From NCBI GenBank assembly GCA_963575745.1, contig CAUYUJ010020549.1, forward strand, positions 95,001 to 159,000: DNA of 64,000 bases. The letters are read 5' to 3'. Source of the stretch: Prorocentrum cordatum. Taxonomy: Eukaryota > Sar > Dinophyceae > Prorocentrales > Prorocentraceae. Shown piece by piece: positions 41,600 to 51,089 of the stretch (position 1 is the stretch's first letter; each line of letters starts with the position of its first letter). The notes beneath the pieces were generated by a model, which was not told the DNA's origin, ran no database searches, and worked only from the letters and a program-made list of their open reading frames with translations. The position numbers were made by a program, and so were the translations under genes.

Positions 41600-42410
41600 C
41601 CCACAGTCCAGACCCCTCATCGACGTCATCTGGAGTCGACGAACGCCGTACGCCATCCCTCCTCAGCGCGGCCGCCGCCCTCGCCCGAGGCCGCGCCCGT
41701 GCGCGACGATCTGCCTCTCGATCGTCACGACAGAGCGACGGGAACTCCACCTCCGACAACAGCGGCATCGAGACGTGGGAGCACATTGTGACGGAGGAGG
41801 AGCCGACTGCCTACCACGTCCTCGCCTACCACGTGCGTGATGTGCGGTCCCGTGTCAACGCCCCTGGCATCGAGGTCTGCTCGACCCTGGTGATCACCAC
41901 GATGGCGCCTACTTACCGTGGGGGACGACAGTCATGGGCTACCGCGTCATTGACCCTACGGTGGACGGGCGTGACGGCTGGGTCATCCTCCATCATGATC
42001 ACGGCGACACCACTACTAAGCTCTGGGCACCGACCCAAGTCCACGTTAAGGGGGACGACTCCTGGCGCACCGTCATGTACCAGCGGATATGGGGCCCCAG
42101 TGGATCAGGTGCCATGCCGAGGACGCACGCCTCCCCGCCGAGGTAGTCCGCACTACAGGCCAATCCTGGTTTGCTGACGTCTGGCCCTTGTGGGATCGCC
42201 CGAGACCCCACCCAGACGACCCAGGCACAAGCGAGCATGCGCTACCGCCTTTACCAGGACGCTGGTCTTGCCTACAGTGTCGATTCCAATGCTGCCAATA
42301 TTGCGCGGCTCGCCGCAACACACAGCTTGGCACCTCGGGCCAACCAACGTGCCCAGACTGCGGCCGCAGCGGACTGCGTACACTTATGGACTGGTCCACG
42401 GACTACTCGT
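41600..42410 (+). pseudogene. Retroelement coding remnant with Cys-rich zinc-knuckle segment, cut by the insert
   Basis: Coding-like segments appear in frame 1 (about 41,610-41,900, IETWEHIVTEEEPTAYHVL), frame 0 (41,934-42,100, DGWVILHHDHGD) and frame 2 (42,089-42,410). The last contains CLQCRFQCCQYC and CPDCG, a probable zinc-binding cluster. Frame 2 is interrupted at DYS by the insert at 42,411 and continues, in register, at 45,063. Two frame changes (near 41,900 and 42,090) imply indels. Confidence 0.55.
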
Positions 42411-43210
42411 TGATGATGATGATGATGAAGCGCCTTGAAAGGTCGGTTCTCCCAAAACACAAACCTGAGAAGCCACCAATACGCCAAATGCGTACGGTAG
42501 AGAAAGAGGGAAGCGGGAGGAGAGGCGGGAGAGGGAAGAAGCAGAAGAAAGGTGAAGCCCAGCCCAGGATTGAAACCCATGATACTGAAAGAAATCATGA
42601 ATGACAGATTGTCCGATGTCCCAAATGAATCCCACCACAAGGTCTCTCTTGCTTTGAATGAAGATGAGAAAAATGAGAAACGTAATGCAAGATAATGGAG
42701 TATGCTCAAATTGATCAACAATATCTTGGGTGACTTGAGTAACTCTTGAAGCCAATCTTGAGGGCATATGGTCCCAAGGTCTGAAGGTCTGAAGTAAGTA
42801 AGAAGTGAAGAAATCTTCCATTAAGTCCCATGAAACCCATTGAACATAAGTAGCAACCAAGACGGATATATGTACTGAAAGAGAGTCTGAAATAAAAACT
42901 GAATGTCCCAAGCACGCAATGAACCCAGAAGATACGGAGGCATACAAAATGGATTGTCAAAGCCGAGTGAGAACTCAACCGTGAGAACCCACCCCAGGCA
43001 TATCAAGACATATGGAGTAAGGTTGAATTCAAACAAGTATGGAGGACGCAAGATGGCTGGGAATGTTTATAACCTTTTGTATTTTGCCAACCAACAACGT
43101 TGAAGAACATGCAGGAGAGATTGAGGGGGACTGAGAGTCCTCCAAAAGCCGCAGGCCCATGCACCGCAGACACCAGGAGGTTCAGTCTGTCGGAGTCCCA
43201 GGAATGGCCT
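42411..43210 (-). other. 3' part of the nested insert, no clear ORF
   Basis: About 800 bases downstream (minus strand) of the last sizeable ORF. A 187-codon frame (42,384-42,947) crosses the insert boundary and ends in a Ser run from the TCA tail, so it is doubtful. Probably a 3' untranslated region. Confidence 0.4.
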
Positions 43211-43966
43211 TCACGGGTACTTCCAACGCCACTTTTCCACAAAGAAGTCTCCGTCCCACCAGTAGTCAGACAGGTACCATACAACCGGGTGAGGCCAGCC
43301 CGATTCGGGGTCGAACCACGTGTCATAGTACTCCGTATACCAGACTTTGGTGTAGACTTTTTCCTCTTCACAGTAGTTCCACATTCCTCCTGAGCCGTGT
43401 GTCCACTTGAGACGCTTCTTGGCGGCTAGCTTGACTGGAAAGCTGCGTTTGGCCATCCCCTGGAATTGGATATGGATGTGGATGTTTCCCAGCCGTCTCG
43501 GACGAAAGTTCCCGTCAGGATTTGAGGCGAAACGGCTACTGACCAGCAGCCAGTTCTTTCCAAGGAACTCTCCGAACCCTTTCGTCGGGACCCCGAACGT
43601 TGACATACAGTCCATTAAAGCCGCTGTCCCGACAAGCTTTGAAAAGCGGGATTTTGCACCAGTCATATGTGAAAGGAGGACCACCAAGGTCCGATGGTAT
43701 AAGAAACCGAGCCGGCAACTTGACCACCCTTTGGAATAGCAGCGTAGAGCAGTATGAGAGTGCCTCAAGATCTTGTTTAGACAGGAAGCAGACTTTGCGT
43801 TTAGACCTGCAAAGCTTCCCCTGAAAGATAACGTGAGGGTCCGACGCCTTGGGAAGTAGCATACCGAAAGCTTGAGCCCGAGACTGCAGGAGCCGACAGG
43901 AGGCAAGGGAAGGGGAGGGGCCCATCCCCCCAAACCCCAAGAGAGAAAAACAGACTCGAGTCCCAA
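43211..43966 (-). CDS. Nested insert ORF c, unknown protein
   Basis: An open frame of up to 251 codons. The second half looks protein-like and aromatic-rich (KRLKWTHGSGGMWNYCEEEK, YTEYYDTWFDPESGW, LSDYWWDGDFFVEKW). The first half overlaps ORF b in another frame. The real product may start inside the frame or arise by frameshift from ORF b. Not recognised. Confidence 0.4.
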   Translation of the reverse strand: MGLESVFLSWGLGGWAPPLPLPPVGSCSLGLKLSVCYFPRRRTLTLSFRGSFAGLNAKSASCLNKILRHSHTALRCYSKGWSSCRLGFLYHRTLVVLLSHMTGAKSRFSKLVGTAALMDCMSTFGVPTKGFGEFLGKNWLLVSSRFASNPDGNFRPRRLGNIHIHIQFQGMAKRSFPVKLAAKKRLKWTHGSGGMWNYCEEEKVYTKVWYTEYYDTWFDPESGWPHPVVWYLSDYWWDGDFFVEKWRWKYP

Positions 43967-44216
43967 AACACAGAGGCATCCCGAGGAAGGAGGGATTGTT
44001 GCGAAGCCACGGTGTCCCTAAGATCGCATGGACCAGGCGGGTCCCAGATAGAATCGCACAAGTGACATCTCCTGGTGCCAGCCAATCCCCGAGGTGGGAG
44101 GCAAAGAGGGGAGAGGAGAACACAAAGAGGTCTCGATACAGACCCAAATGCAAATTCCGTGGGGTGTCAGATACCCCCGCTCCATTAGTATTGGAGCCTG
44201 TTCTCTGAGGCCGCAA
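43536..44216 (-). CDS. Nested insert ORF b, unknown protein
   Basis: 226 codons. Its ATG (44,214-44,216) overlaps the end of ORF a by about 30 bases in a different frame. It contains LGDWLAPGDVTCAILSGTR and LLFQRVVKLPARFLIPSDLG, and ends KELAAGQ. Such tight overlaps are typical of compact viral or plasmid genomes and rare in nuclear genes. Not recognised. Confidence 0.4.
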   Translation of the reverse strand: MRPQRTGSNTNGAGVSDTPRNLHLGLYRDLFVFSSPLFASHLGDWLAPGDVTCAILSGTRLVHAILGTPWLRNNPSFLGMPLCFGTRVCFSLLGFGGMGPSPSLASCRLLQSRAQAFGMLLPKASDPHVIFQGKLCRSKRKVCFLSKQDLEALSYCSTLLFQRVVKLPARFLIPSDLGGPPFTYDWCKIPLFKACRDSGFNGLYVNVRGPDERVRRVPWKELAAGQ

Positions 44217-45054
44217 TTAGGTAAGATACCCAGACCTCTGAAGATTCCGTAACATTAAATTTGTGCACTTGCATTCCGTGAAACATTGCCACGGCAAACT
44301 TCCGAGTGTGAGGTGCACATGGGCCGCGAAAAAGGCGACGGTCTTTCCCGGTCCTAGCAAAAGACCCATGTTGATCAGCAACCGTCAAAATAGACCGAAT
44401 GGAGCAGATGATGGGAGAAATCCCCTGAATTATGTTCCAGAACCGATCTGGGTCAACATACCCCGCTCCCAACCCTAGCTCCATCAAATCTCCAATAAGC
44501 TCTAGCCATCGAGAAGTGTCGGGTTCCCTGTTCCACCGCTCTCGGACCATCCTCTGTACCTCGGTGACACGACCAGCGACTGAGCGAAGCTCCTCCATGG
44601 ACTTGGACGAGGCACTGGTAGGTTGTCGTCTTTGAAGATACCTGGCCATTTGACCCCAAATATTCCACCAGACAGTGTAAATGAAATTCCCAGGATCTGA
44701 CCAGCGGTTGTCATAGAACACTGCGCCCTTGTATGACATTGTCTTGATCTGTACAAAAGACATAGAGCGTACTGCAATTCCCACGATCCCAATAAGGTCC
44801 TTGCATGCCTTACTTGAGAAAAATTCCTCAAAGATATTCCATAGCTGCCTGAGAGGTATCTCGAATTCGCGCCCCTTCTCATACATGTGGAGTGTGACGC
44901 ATTTCCGTGGGTTGTATGATCCTGAATTTACAGGAACGATCTCGGAACTTTCGATTGCCAGTGCACGTGGGCAGGCGGATGCCCACGCCTCGAAGATACA
45001 GCACTGGAGGGACTTTGAATTCCATGGCCTGACGACCCTCTGAGGGGCAAGCAT
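44185..45054 (-). CDS. Nested insert ORF a, unknown protein of ~289 residues
   Basis: I prefer the ATG at 45,052-45,054 because it is the first inside the insert; the frame also extends upstream into retroelement sequence. The product is mixed alpha/beta-looking, with CKDLIGIVGIAVRSM, GNFIYTVWWNIWGQMARYL, RWLELIGDLMELGLGAGY and GKDRRLFRGPCAPHTRKF. Third positions are not G/C-rich, unlike the real genes of this window, which points to an outside source. No family is recognised. Confidence 0.5.
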   Translation of the reverse strand: MLAPQRVVRPWNSKSLQCCIFEAWASACPRALAIESSEIVPVNSGSYNPRKCVTLHMYEKGREFEIPLRQLWNIFEEFFSSKACKDLIGIVGIAVRSMSFVQIKTMSYKGAVFYDNRWSDPGNFIYTVWWNIWGQMARYLQRRQPTSASSKSMEELRSVAGRVTEVQRMVRERWNREPDTSRWLELIGDLMELGLGAGYVDPDRFWNIIQGISPIICSIRSILTVADQHGSFARTGKDRRLFRGPCAPHTRKFAVAMFHGMQVHKFNVTESSEVWVSYLIAASENRLQY

Positions 45055-45062
45055 GAGAGAGG

Positions 45063-47045
45063 GACTACTCGTGCAACAGTTGGACGTGTGCATACAGCAC
45101 CAATAAGAGGGACTCTGACACATGCTGCCTGTCCAGCAGGTGTCCCCACCCTCCCAGGCCACACAACCAGCTCGACGTCCGTGCCACAGGGATGCCGCCG
45201 CACATCCTTGCCCGCCAATTCGGCAACGCGCCAGCCCTCCACGACCTCAAGGAACACCCCCGAGCGCCTTCAGGCCCCGGGGGAGAACCTCCACAACCAG
45301 GGCAAGCAGGCTACCAGGGCCAATGGTACCTCCCACCACAGCCGCGGCGCGTCCCCAGGCAGGGATTGCCTGACGGCACTACGCGGCCACCTGGATTCAC
45401 AGGAACGGGGATGCCCGAAGAACCTTCCCCCGACCAACCGCTTTGGAGGGAAGGCTACGTGCTCTTCAGCCCCCATCAGGCCCTCAAGGAGGAACTCACC
45501 TTCAACAAGACGGTCCGCCGACCCTTCTCCCCAGCCATTACCAACATGTACAGGGATCGTGTCACGGTCAGGACCGTCTGCGAGTTGATCGCCGAGCGCA
45601 CCCACATGACCCGCACCCGCTGGCGAGATGTGGTACTTTACTGGGACGCCGAGGGTGGTCCTGGGCCTCAAGCTCTCGACTACGATATGCGACTCTGTGA
45701 CGCCATGGTGAGCCGTGCCACGACCGAAGCTGAGCTAAACCACGACCGCAGCAACCGGGGTAGTTTCTGCCTCTATGGACCAGCGCACCAGCGGGCCATC
45801 AACATTACGGCGATCTCAGAGCCGCAGAACATCGACTACACGGAGTATGTGCGACGATACTCACCCGTAGGGGGGACCTACCCTGACCACGCCTTCGAGC
45901 ACGTCTATCGGGGCTGGCAGCGGCCCGACGTGCCCACCATCCTCCCCGACACCCGTCCCCTCTCGAGAGCCGACTGGCAGCGCCACCAACAGCACCAGCA
46001 GCGCATCCAGCAGCGGGACCAACGTGATGCACGACAGCAGGGCACACCACGCTACCGCTCCCCTGCGCGAGTCCCGACAGGCGGTAACACGGCCTACGAC
46101 GGGGTTGCCGCCTACCACCGTGGTCCCATAGGTGCCATGCCTGCGGCTGCTGGAGCAGCCGCCTCCAGCTACGGCCAAGCCCCCAACGCCAGGGTTCACC
46201 CATCGGCCATCGGCTACTCGCGTGCACCCCTACATGCCCTAAGGGCCACCTCGCCAGTGCCAGGGTCCACGCGCGCCTGGGGCCTTTACTCAGGCCGACA
46301 TGAGGGCCCCTCCAGCAACCAGCCAGCAGTGATAACCCCTGCGGCTTCAGCCCAGGGGGCTGCAACAAACCGTGGCAGGGCTGGGCGCCCCGAAGGATGG
46401 CGCGATGCGAACGTGCGCGCTTGGCAACCGCGCCAGCACACGCCCCCGCCAAATGTAGCTGCAGCACTGCGCCCTGCCCAGGCCAAACCTGCCCCACCGG
46501 TGCGGGAGAGGCAGCCGCTCACCCCGCTCGTCCTCACGCGTATCCAGGCGCATCGCAGCGCCTCCCCGAGGCACAGCGAGGGAAGCGCCCACCACGTCAG
46601 CCCCCGCCCAGACGCGGCCGACCCCGACCAGGCCACAGCCACGGCGGAAGGCGGCACCAGCGCCTCTCGCCAGCCCAGCCCATCACCCTGCGCGGCGCCG
46701 ATCCGATCCCCGAGCAGGGCGGATTCTGAGCGCGCTAATGCCCAGGCGACTTCGCCACGCGACCGTCACACGGGCGGGCGCGTCCCGCGCAGCAGGACCT
46801 GCAGCCGCCACAGTACACGCAAGGCCCCAGGGAGCTCCACGAGCTCGCCGCCTCGCGAGACTCAGGCCGATGGCCGACCCCCCGAAGTGGTGCCACGCTT
46901 CGGAGCCAGCGTCATCGACCCTAGCCAGGTCGACCTTGAGCCGACGCCGTCCACGGACCACGAGCCGCAGCTGCCCACCCGCGTGATCGTCCCCATCGAC
47001 GAGGCGCCAACCTTCGACCCGTTCAAGAACAAGTACCGTGTCTAG
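45063..47045 (+). CDS. Retroelement ORF3 (continuation), Pro/Gln/Arg-rich protein
   Basis: After the insert the frame open at 42,410 resumes here and runs to TAG at 47,043-47,045; the first in-frame ATG in the present copy is 45,192. A folded region (VLFSPHQALKEEL, FSPAITNMYRDRV, THMTRTRWRDVVLYWDAEG, about 45.45-45.95 kb) is followed by a long Gln/Arg, Pro/Ala/Ser disordered region and an acidic end (FDPFKNKYRV). It may be a gag-like particle or RNA-binding protein. The next coding region follows in the same frame after this single stop. Confidence 0.65.
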   Translation, partial: DYSCNSWTCAYSTNKRDSDTCCLSSRCPHPPRPHNQLDVRATGMPPHILARQFGNAPALHDLKEHPRAPSGPGGEPPQPGQAGYQGQWYLPPQPRRVPRQGLPDGTTRPPGFTGTGMPEEPSPDQPLWREGYVLFSPHQALKEELTFNKTVRRPFSPAITNMYRDRVTVRTVCELIAERTHMTRTRWRDVVLYWDAEGGPGPQALDYDMRLCDAMVSRATTEAELNHDRSNRGSFCLYGPAHQRAINITAISEPQNIDYTEYVRRYSPVGGTYPDHAFEHVYRGWQRPDVPTILPDTRPLSRADWQRHQQHQQRIQQRDQRDARQQGTPRYRSPARVPTGGNTAYDGVAAYHRGPIGAMPAAAGAAASSYGQAPNARVHPSAIGYSRAPLHALRATSPVPGSTRAWGLYSGRHEGPSSNQPAVITPAASAQGAATNRGRAGRPEGWRDANVRAWQPRQHTPPPNVAAALRPAQAKPAPPVRERQPLTPLVLTRIQAHRSASPRHSEGSAHHVSPRPDAADPDQATATAEGGTSASRQPSPSPCAAPIRSPSRADSERANAQATSPRDRHTGGRVPRSRTCSRHSTRKAPGSSTSSPPRETQADGRPPEVVPRFGASVIDPSQVDLEPTPSTDHEPQLPTRVIVPIDEAPTFDPFKNKYRV

Positions 47046-47051
47046 AACCTT

Positions 47052-48941
47052 GTGGCGGGTTTTGGCGGGGGCTCACCGCTCTCACCTCAGAGTCGGGGCG
47101 GTGCCCCCGCCACCTCGGCTGCTGCCGCGGCAGCTGCGGCCCCGCGGGGAACCAGCCCTGTCCGCAACGTGGGCCTCACGGCAGCGGGCATGGACGAGGC
47201 CCAGCGTCAGGCCTCCGATCGTGCTGCTGGAGCCGTTCCACCAGATGCTGCTCATCAAGACACTGACGGGGCGGGCGTGTCACCGCAGGAGGGTCCAGCG
47301 GTGGCGCGTGCGCAGTACATGCGCGTGCGTTGTGCCGCCGCCGCGCCTGGCCGCCGCCGCTGTCTCGTTTTTGTCTTTGTGTTCGGCAGGATGGATCGAG
47401 GAGTCGCTTCCCTCTCCCACTGCTGCCGTCTCACTCCTCCTCCCCTCGTCCCCTACAGTACAGGAGTGAGGAGGAATTTTCGTGACATTTTTACTAATAT
47501 TTATGAACCCCCCCTGGCGCAGTGCCGACCGTGTCCCTCCTATATGGTTGGCCTGACGGCGGGTTCAGCCCCGATCAAGCTAGCCCATAGTAACGCCATG
47601 AGCTCCTACTGTGGCCAAGCCTCCTACTGGGGCGAGGGCCAAGCTGACCTTCACCGTGCGGGGCGCGCAAACCCCAGTTCCACCGATGGAGACGGGCCAG
47701 GTCGCTCCATACACCTCGTCAGCCTTAACATCACCAGTCTCTCAGCGAACTGGCCAACCATCACCGCCCTTGGTGTCGACCACAACGCCGCTGTCATAGC
47801 ACTGCAGGAGACCCGACATGCCAAGCCGACTAGGCAAGCCATCGCTACCAGCGCCGCCAATCCTCTCCACGGTGGATACCACGCCAGTCTTGGGCCTGAC
47901 CTTGATCTGGCGCGAGCCCAGCGCAGAGCTGCCCACGGCGGCACTGATCACACCGTTGTGGGCAACACTGGCGCCTCGGGAGGGGTCGCCATTCTCTCCA
48001 AGGATGCCATCGTCGACTCCACTGTCGACGACAATGCGCCCTGTATCGCCGCCCTCAAGGCCAAGAAAAGATGGCATGAGGTCTTTCTCCCACTCTGCAC
48101 TCAACACCGCCGTAGGCGGCGACGAAATAATCATGGGCCCGCGGGGATCTACATAGCGAGCCTTTACGGGATTGCTGGAGGAGACAGCACAGCTCTCTTT
48201 CGGCTCGCTGACTGTGCCGCCGCTAGGGTCGGCTCAGCACCCTACTTCATCTGCATGGACGCCAACACGAACATTGACGACAATCCACACCTTCTGCACA
48301 TGTTGCAGCACGGATGGTCCAACGTCGCTGAGGGCACACCAGACCACACCATGCACACCTATGGCAATATCCCTGATTGGGACCGCGTCACCAAGTGCCC
48401 CCGCACTTCGCGCATCGATTATATCATTGCCAACCAGGCGGCGCGATCCCTTGTCACCGACTTCTGCTACCTTCGCGACTTGCCTGCGAAGTCTCACGTT
48501 GGCCTGCAGGTCACGCTTGACCTCAGTCGCCTCGACCATACGGCCCGACGTCTTCTTGCCCCTACGCCCTACCCGCCCGACGATGGAGTTCATGAGGGGC
48601 ACGAGCTGCAAGCACTTGGGACCCTCATCGCTGGGCGGTACCAGGACCGCATGGAGCAGGCCGACGCACGAGACGACGTGGAGCGCATGTTCACCCTGGC
48701 TAACGAGGCCAGTCATGAGTACCATCTCACCCGTCTACGCGATCTGCCACCTCCACCGCCCCACCAACCCAAAAAAGAAGCCCCCCACCATGCACGGGCT
48801 CACGCCTACGTTCGAGGATCGACCGGTTGTCCCCCGCGCGTTCCCCACCTACGGAGCTTCCACGATTCACATGAACCGACTGCGCAAGCTCCATCGGCAA
48901 CTCTGCGAGCTCCGTTTCATCGGACAGCACCACCATCTTGA
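47052..48941 (+). CDS. Retroelement endonuclease (EEP/APE-like) region
   Basis: In the same frame as the preceding ORF after one TAG. From about residue 220 it shows the exonuclease-endonuclease-phosphatase signature in order: VSLNITSL, ALQETR (catalytic Glu), GGVAILSK, IASLYG, ICMDANTNID (Asp-x-Asn), SRIDYIIAN and SHVGLQVTL (in the place of the SDHxP motif, His kept). In LINEs this enzyme nicks the target to prime reverse transcription. At an A6 run (48,771-48,776) the likely coding frame moves to +1 (MHGLTPTFEDRPVVPRAF) and returns near 48,945, so this copy carries two compensating indels. Confidence 0.85.
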   Translation: MAGFGGGSPLSPQSRGGAPATSAAAAAAAAPRGTSPVRNVGLTAAGMDEAQRQASDRAAGAVPPDAAHQDTDGAGVSPQEGPAVARAQYMRVRCAAAAPGRRRCLVFVFVFGRMDRGVASLSHCCRLTPPPLVPYSTGVRRNFRDIFTNIYEPPLAQCRPCPSYMVGLTAGSAPIKLAHSNAMSSYCGQASYWGEGQADLHRAGRANPSSTDGDGPGRSIHLVSLNITSLSANWPTITALGVDHNAAVIALQETRHAKPTRQAIATSAANPLHGGYHASLGPDLDLARAQRRAAHGGTDHTVVGNTGASGGVAILSKDAIVDSTVDDNAPCIAALKAKKRWHEVFLPLCTQHRRRRRRNNHGPAGIYIASLYGIAGGDSTALFRLADCAAARVGSAPYFICMDANTNIDDNPHLLHMLQHGWSNVAEGTPDHTMHTYGNIPDWDRVTKCPRTSRIDYIIANQAARSLVTDFCYLRDLPAKSHVGLQVTLDLSRLDHTARRLLAPTPYPPDDGVHEGHELQALGTLIAGRYQDRMEQADARDDVERMFTLANEASHEYHLTRLRDLPPPPPHQPKKEAPHHARAHAYVRGSTGCPPRVPHLRSFHDSHEPTAQAPSATLRAPFHRTAPPS

Positions 48942-51089
48942 TTGCCGTGCTATTCCCCGTACCTCGCGCAGCGCATCGACTGCACGTGGGCCGCGGCCCG
49001 CCTCTTATGCCACAAGCTGCGCCCCACGGTTCTCCTGGAATTCCCCGAGGCCTGGGCCCCAGACGAGCCAGTGCCGCACGGGGAGCACCTTGACGTTTTG
49101 ATCCGACATCTCGACTTAGAGCTGGCACGACGCGCGAACCGAGCCAAGGCGGAACGCATCAGGATATGGGCCGAGGGCGTCCGTGAGCCAAGCGGGCGAA
49201 AGGCGGCCATATACGCACGAGCTGCTGATAGCTCGCCCACGGCGTATCTCCGCACGCCTACCACTCCTGACGATACGCAACTCCACTGCGACACCAACGC
49301 CTTCAAACCTGACGAAGCTTGCACGGACGACAGCGACGCTGACACCGAAGCTGGCGGCTTCAGCCCCGGCGACGGTAGTTCGCCCGACACGGACAGCGAC
49401 GAAGACCACACCCGTGAACCACCACCTGCGCAAGTCCCCGACATCCTCCCTGCCAACGCCATTGTTGCTAACATCAAGGACATGCTGAAGCTCATGGTCG
49501 ACACCTGGGAGCCCATCTTGGGCAGGTACCGCGCACGTGCGGGACATGATGCCGAAGCCATGCCGACGTGGGCCGACTTCTACGACGAGTACCGACAGGA
49601 GCTGCCTACGCCATCACCAGCTACCCCTTTCCACCTCACCGACGACCAACTCATCCACTTCATTCGCACCCGTTCACCGAGACGCGCGGGGGGTCTGGAC
49701 GGTTGGACTACTAAGGAGGCAAAGGAGCTTCCCGACGACATTCTTCGCCTCTTCGCCAGCGTTCTACGAGCTATGCAACGCACTGGCACCATCCCAGAAC
49801 CCCTCCTCCACGTCCCAAACCCGTGCCTCCGAAAAGGCCGAGGCGAACTCCCAACGGACCAACGACTTCTCTCGGTGCTTTCCGTTTGGATGTACGCGTG
49901 GGAAGCACCAGCTTACCGCAGCCTCACGGAATGGCGGAAAGGATGGACCCACGCCACGAGTTTTGGCGCTGTCCCCAAAGCTACCATTGGGGACGTCAGC
50001 ACTTCTCTCGCCCTTCGCATCGAACACGCCAGAGCCCTTCTCCTTCCCTTGGCTGGAGCTGCCCTGGACCGTCAGAAGTGTTTCGACTATCTCATCACGG
50101 ACATATGCCTTAACCTCGCGCTTCACGCGGGGTGTCCCCAAGACATCGTTACTGTCCGCAGAAACTTCTACAGGCGCCACAAACGTTACATCCGCATGAA
50201 CGGTGCGTACTCTAAGGAACTGGCCAGGACAAACGGTCACCTCCAGGGAAGCTCTTGGTCCCTGGACGACATTAAGCTGCTCATGTGCGTCTGGACCAAG
50301 AGACAGCATCGTTACGTGCCGCGGTCACTCAGCACTACTTTTGTTGACGACAGCAACTCCACTACCCACACCGCGCCCGAGTTGCAGAAATCTCTTGATG
50401 AAACCGCCAAGTTTGATCGATTTTCTGGTCAACGCATTCATCCTGGAAAAGTGGCGGGGTGGGCGCTTACTGACGAGCTTCACACCGCCGTTACCCAGCT
50501 CACCTTGGCGGAACGGCCCTTACGCGTGGTCGACTCCTTCAAGCTCGTCGGAAGTTACATCAACGCCGAGGCAGCGCCGGCTCCAGCCGCGCTCAACCTC
50601 ACGGCCACCGCTGACGCCCGTGTTCGCAGGGCGACTAGTCGCCTGCCGCGTATTGGCAAGCTCCCATCTCCGATGCGTATTAAGGCGCGGCACGCCCGCT
50701 CCCTTGCTGCCAGCGTCTGTACCACGGGCACTGACATCCAAGCCCCATCAGGCCCCGTCAAAACTGCCTACAACCATGCCCTTAAGGCGGCTATCCGCCC
50801 CAAGGGAAACAGGTGGGTCGAGTTTTGGACTCTCATGGCCGTGTGCGTCCCAGGGCACGCCCTGGAGATTGACGCCATTATGCAGCGTGAAGTCTTCCTG
50901 TGCCTGCGGCGACAGGTCAACCGCGACGCCACTCTCTGCGGCCTCGTCAGGGATCTCCAACACCATGTCCAGACCCTTTTTGGCGGAGGACCTGTTGGAC
51001 GACTTGTTCAGACGCTTCAGCAGCTCCGTTGGACTTGGCCCACATTTGGCACCATGTACGACGACTGGGCTGTCAGATCAGTTGGCTGA
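48942..51089 (+). CDS. Retroelement reverse transcriptase
   Basis: Directly continues the endonuclease frame after a TGA that lies in the frameshifted segment. Motifs in order: GGLDGWTTKEAKELP (about residue 249), RLLSVLSVWMYAWE, ALDRQKCFDYL (motif A Asp), NGHLQGSSWS (motif B, Q-G), STTFVDDSNS (motif C; FVDD instead of YADD, about residue 465) and HPGKVAGW, then a thumb. An acidic spacer with AGGFSPGDG lies ahead of the RT. The FVDD catalytic box and divergent motif B separate it from the LINE at 23.4 kb. The frame ends at TGA 51,087-51,089, with coding resuming in another frame about 51,075. Confidence 0.87.
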   Translation: MPCYSPYLAQRIDCTWAAARLLCHKLRPTVLLEFPEAWAPDEPVPHGEHLDVLIRHLDLELARRANRAKAERIRIWAEGVREPSGRKAAIYARAADSSPTAYLRTPTTPDDTQLHCDTNAFKPDEACTDDSDADTEAGGFSPGDGSSPDTDSDEDHTREPPPAQVPDILPANAIVANIKDMLKLMVDTWEPILGRYRARAGHDAEAMPTWADFYDEYRQELPTPSPATPFHLTDDQLIHFIRTRSPRRAGGLDGWTTKEAKELPDDILRLFASVLRAMQRTGTIPEPLLHVPNPCLRKGRGELPTDQRLLSVLSVWMYAWEAPAYRSLTEWRKGWTHATSFGAVPKATIGDVSTSLALRIEHARALLLPLAGAALDRQKCFDYLITDICLNLALHAGCPQDIVTVRRNFYRRHKRYIRMNGAYSKELARTNGHLQGSSWSLDDIKLLMCVWTKRQHRYVPRSLSTTFVDDSNSTTHTAPELQKSLDETAKFDRFSGQRIHPGKVAGWALTDELHTAVTQLTLAERPLRVVDSFKLVGSYINAEAAPAPAALNLTATADARVRRATSRLPRIGKLPSPMRIKARHARSLAASVCTTGTDIQAPSGPVKTAYNHALKAAIRPKGNRWVEFWTLMAVCVPGHALEIDAIMQREVFLCLRRQVNRDATLCGLVRDLQHHVQTLFGGGPVGRLVQTLQQLRWTWPTFGTMYDDWAVRSVG

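Larger units (their letters stand above)
42400..45072 (-). mobile_element. 2.65-kb nested insertion with 11-bp TSD and (TCA)n tail
   Basis: Ggactactcgt occurs at 42,400-42,410 and 45,062-45,072. The insert (42,411-45,061) is visibly lower in G+C than the retroelement on both sides. Read on the minus strand it starts seven bases before an ATG, carries overlapping ORFs, and ends in five TCA repeats. A 3' simple-repeat tail plus TSD suggests RNA-mediated insertion. No terminal inverted repeats, LTRs or familiar protein motifs are seen. Confidence 0.8.
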
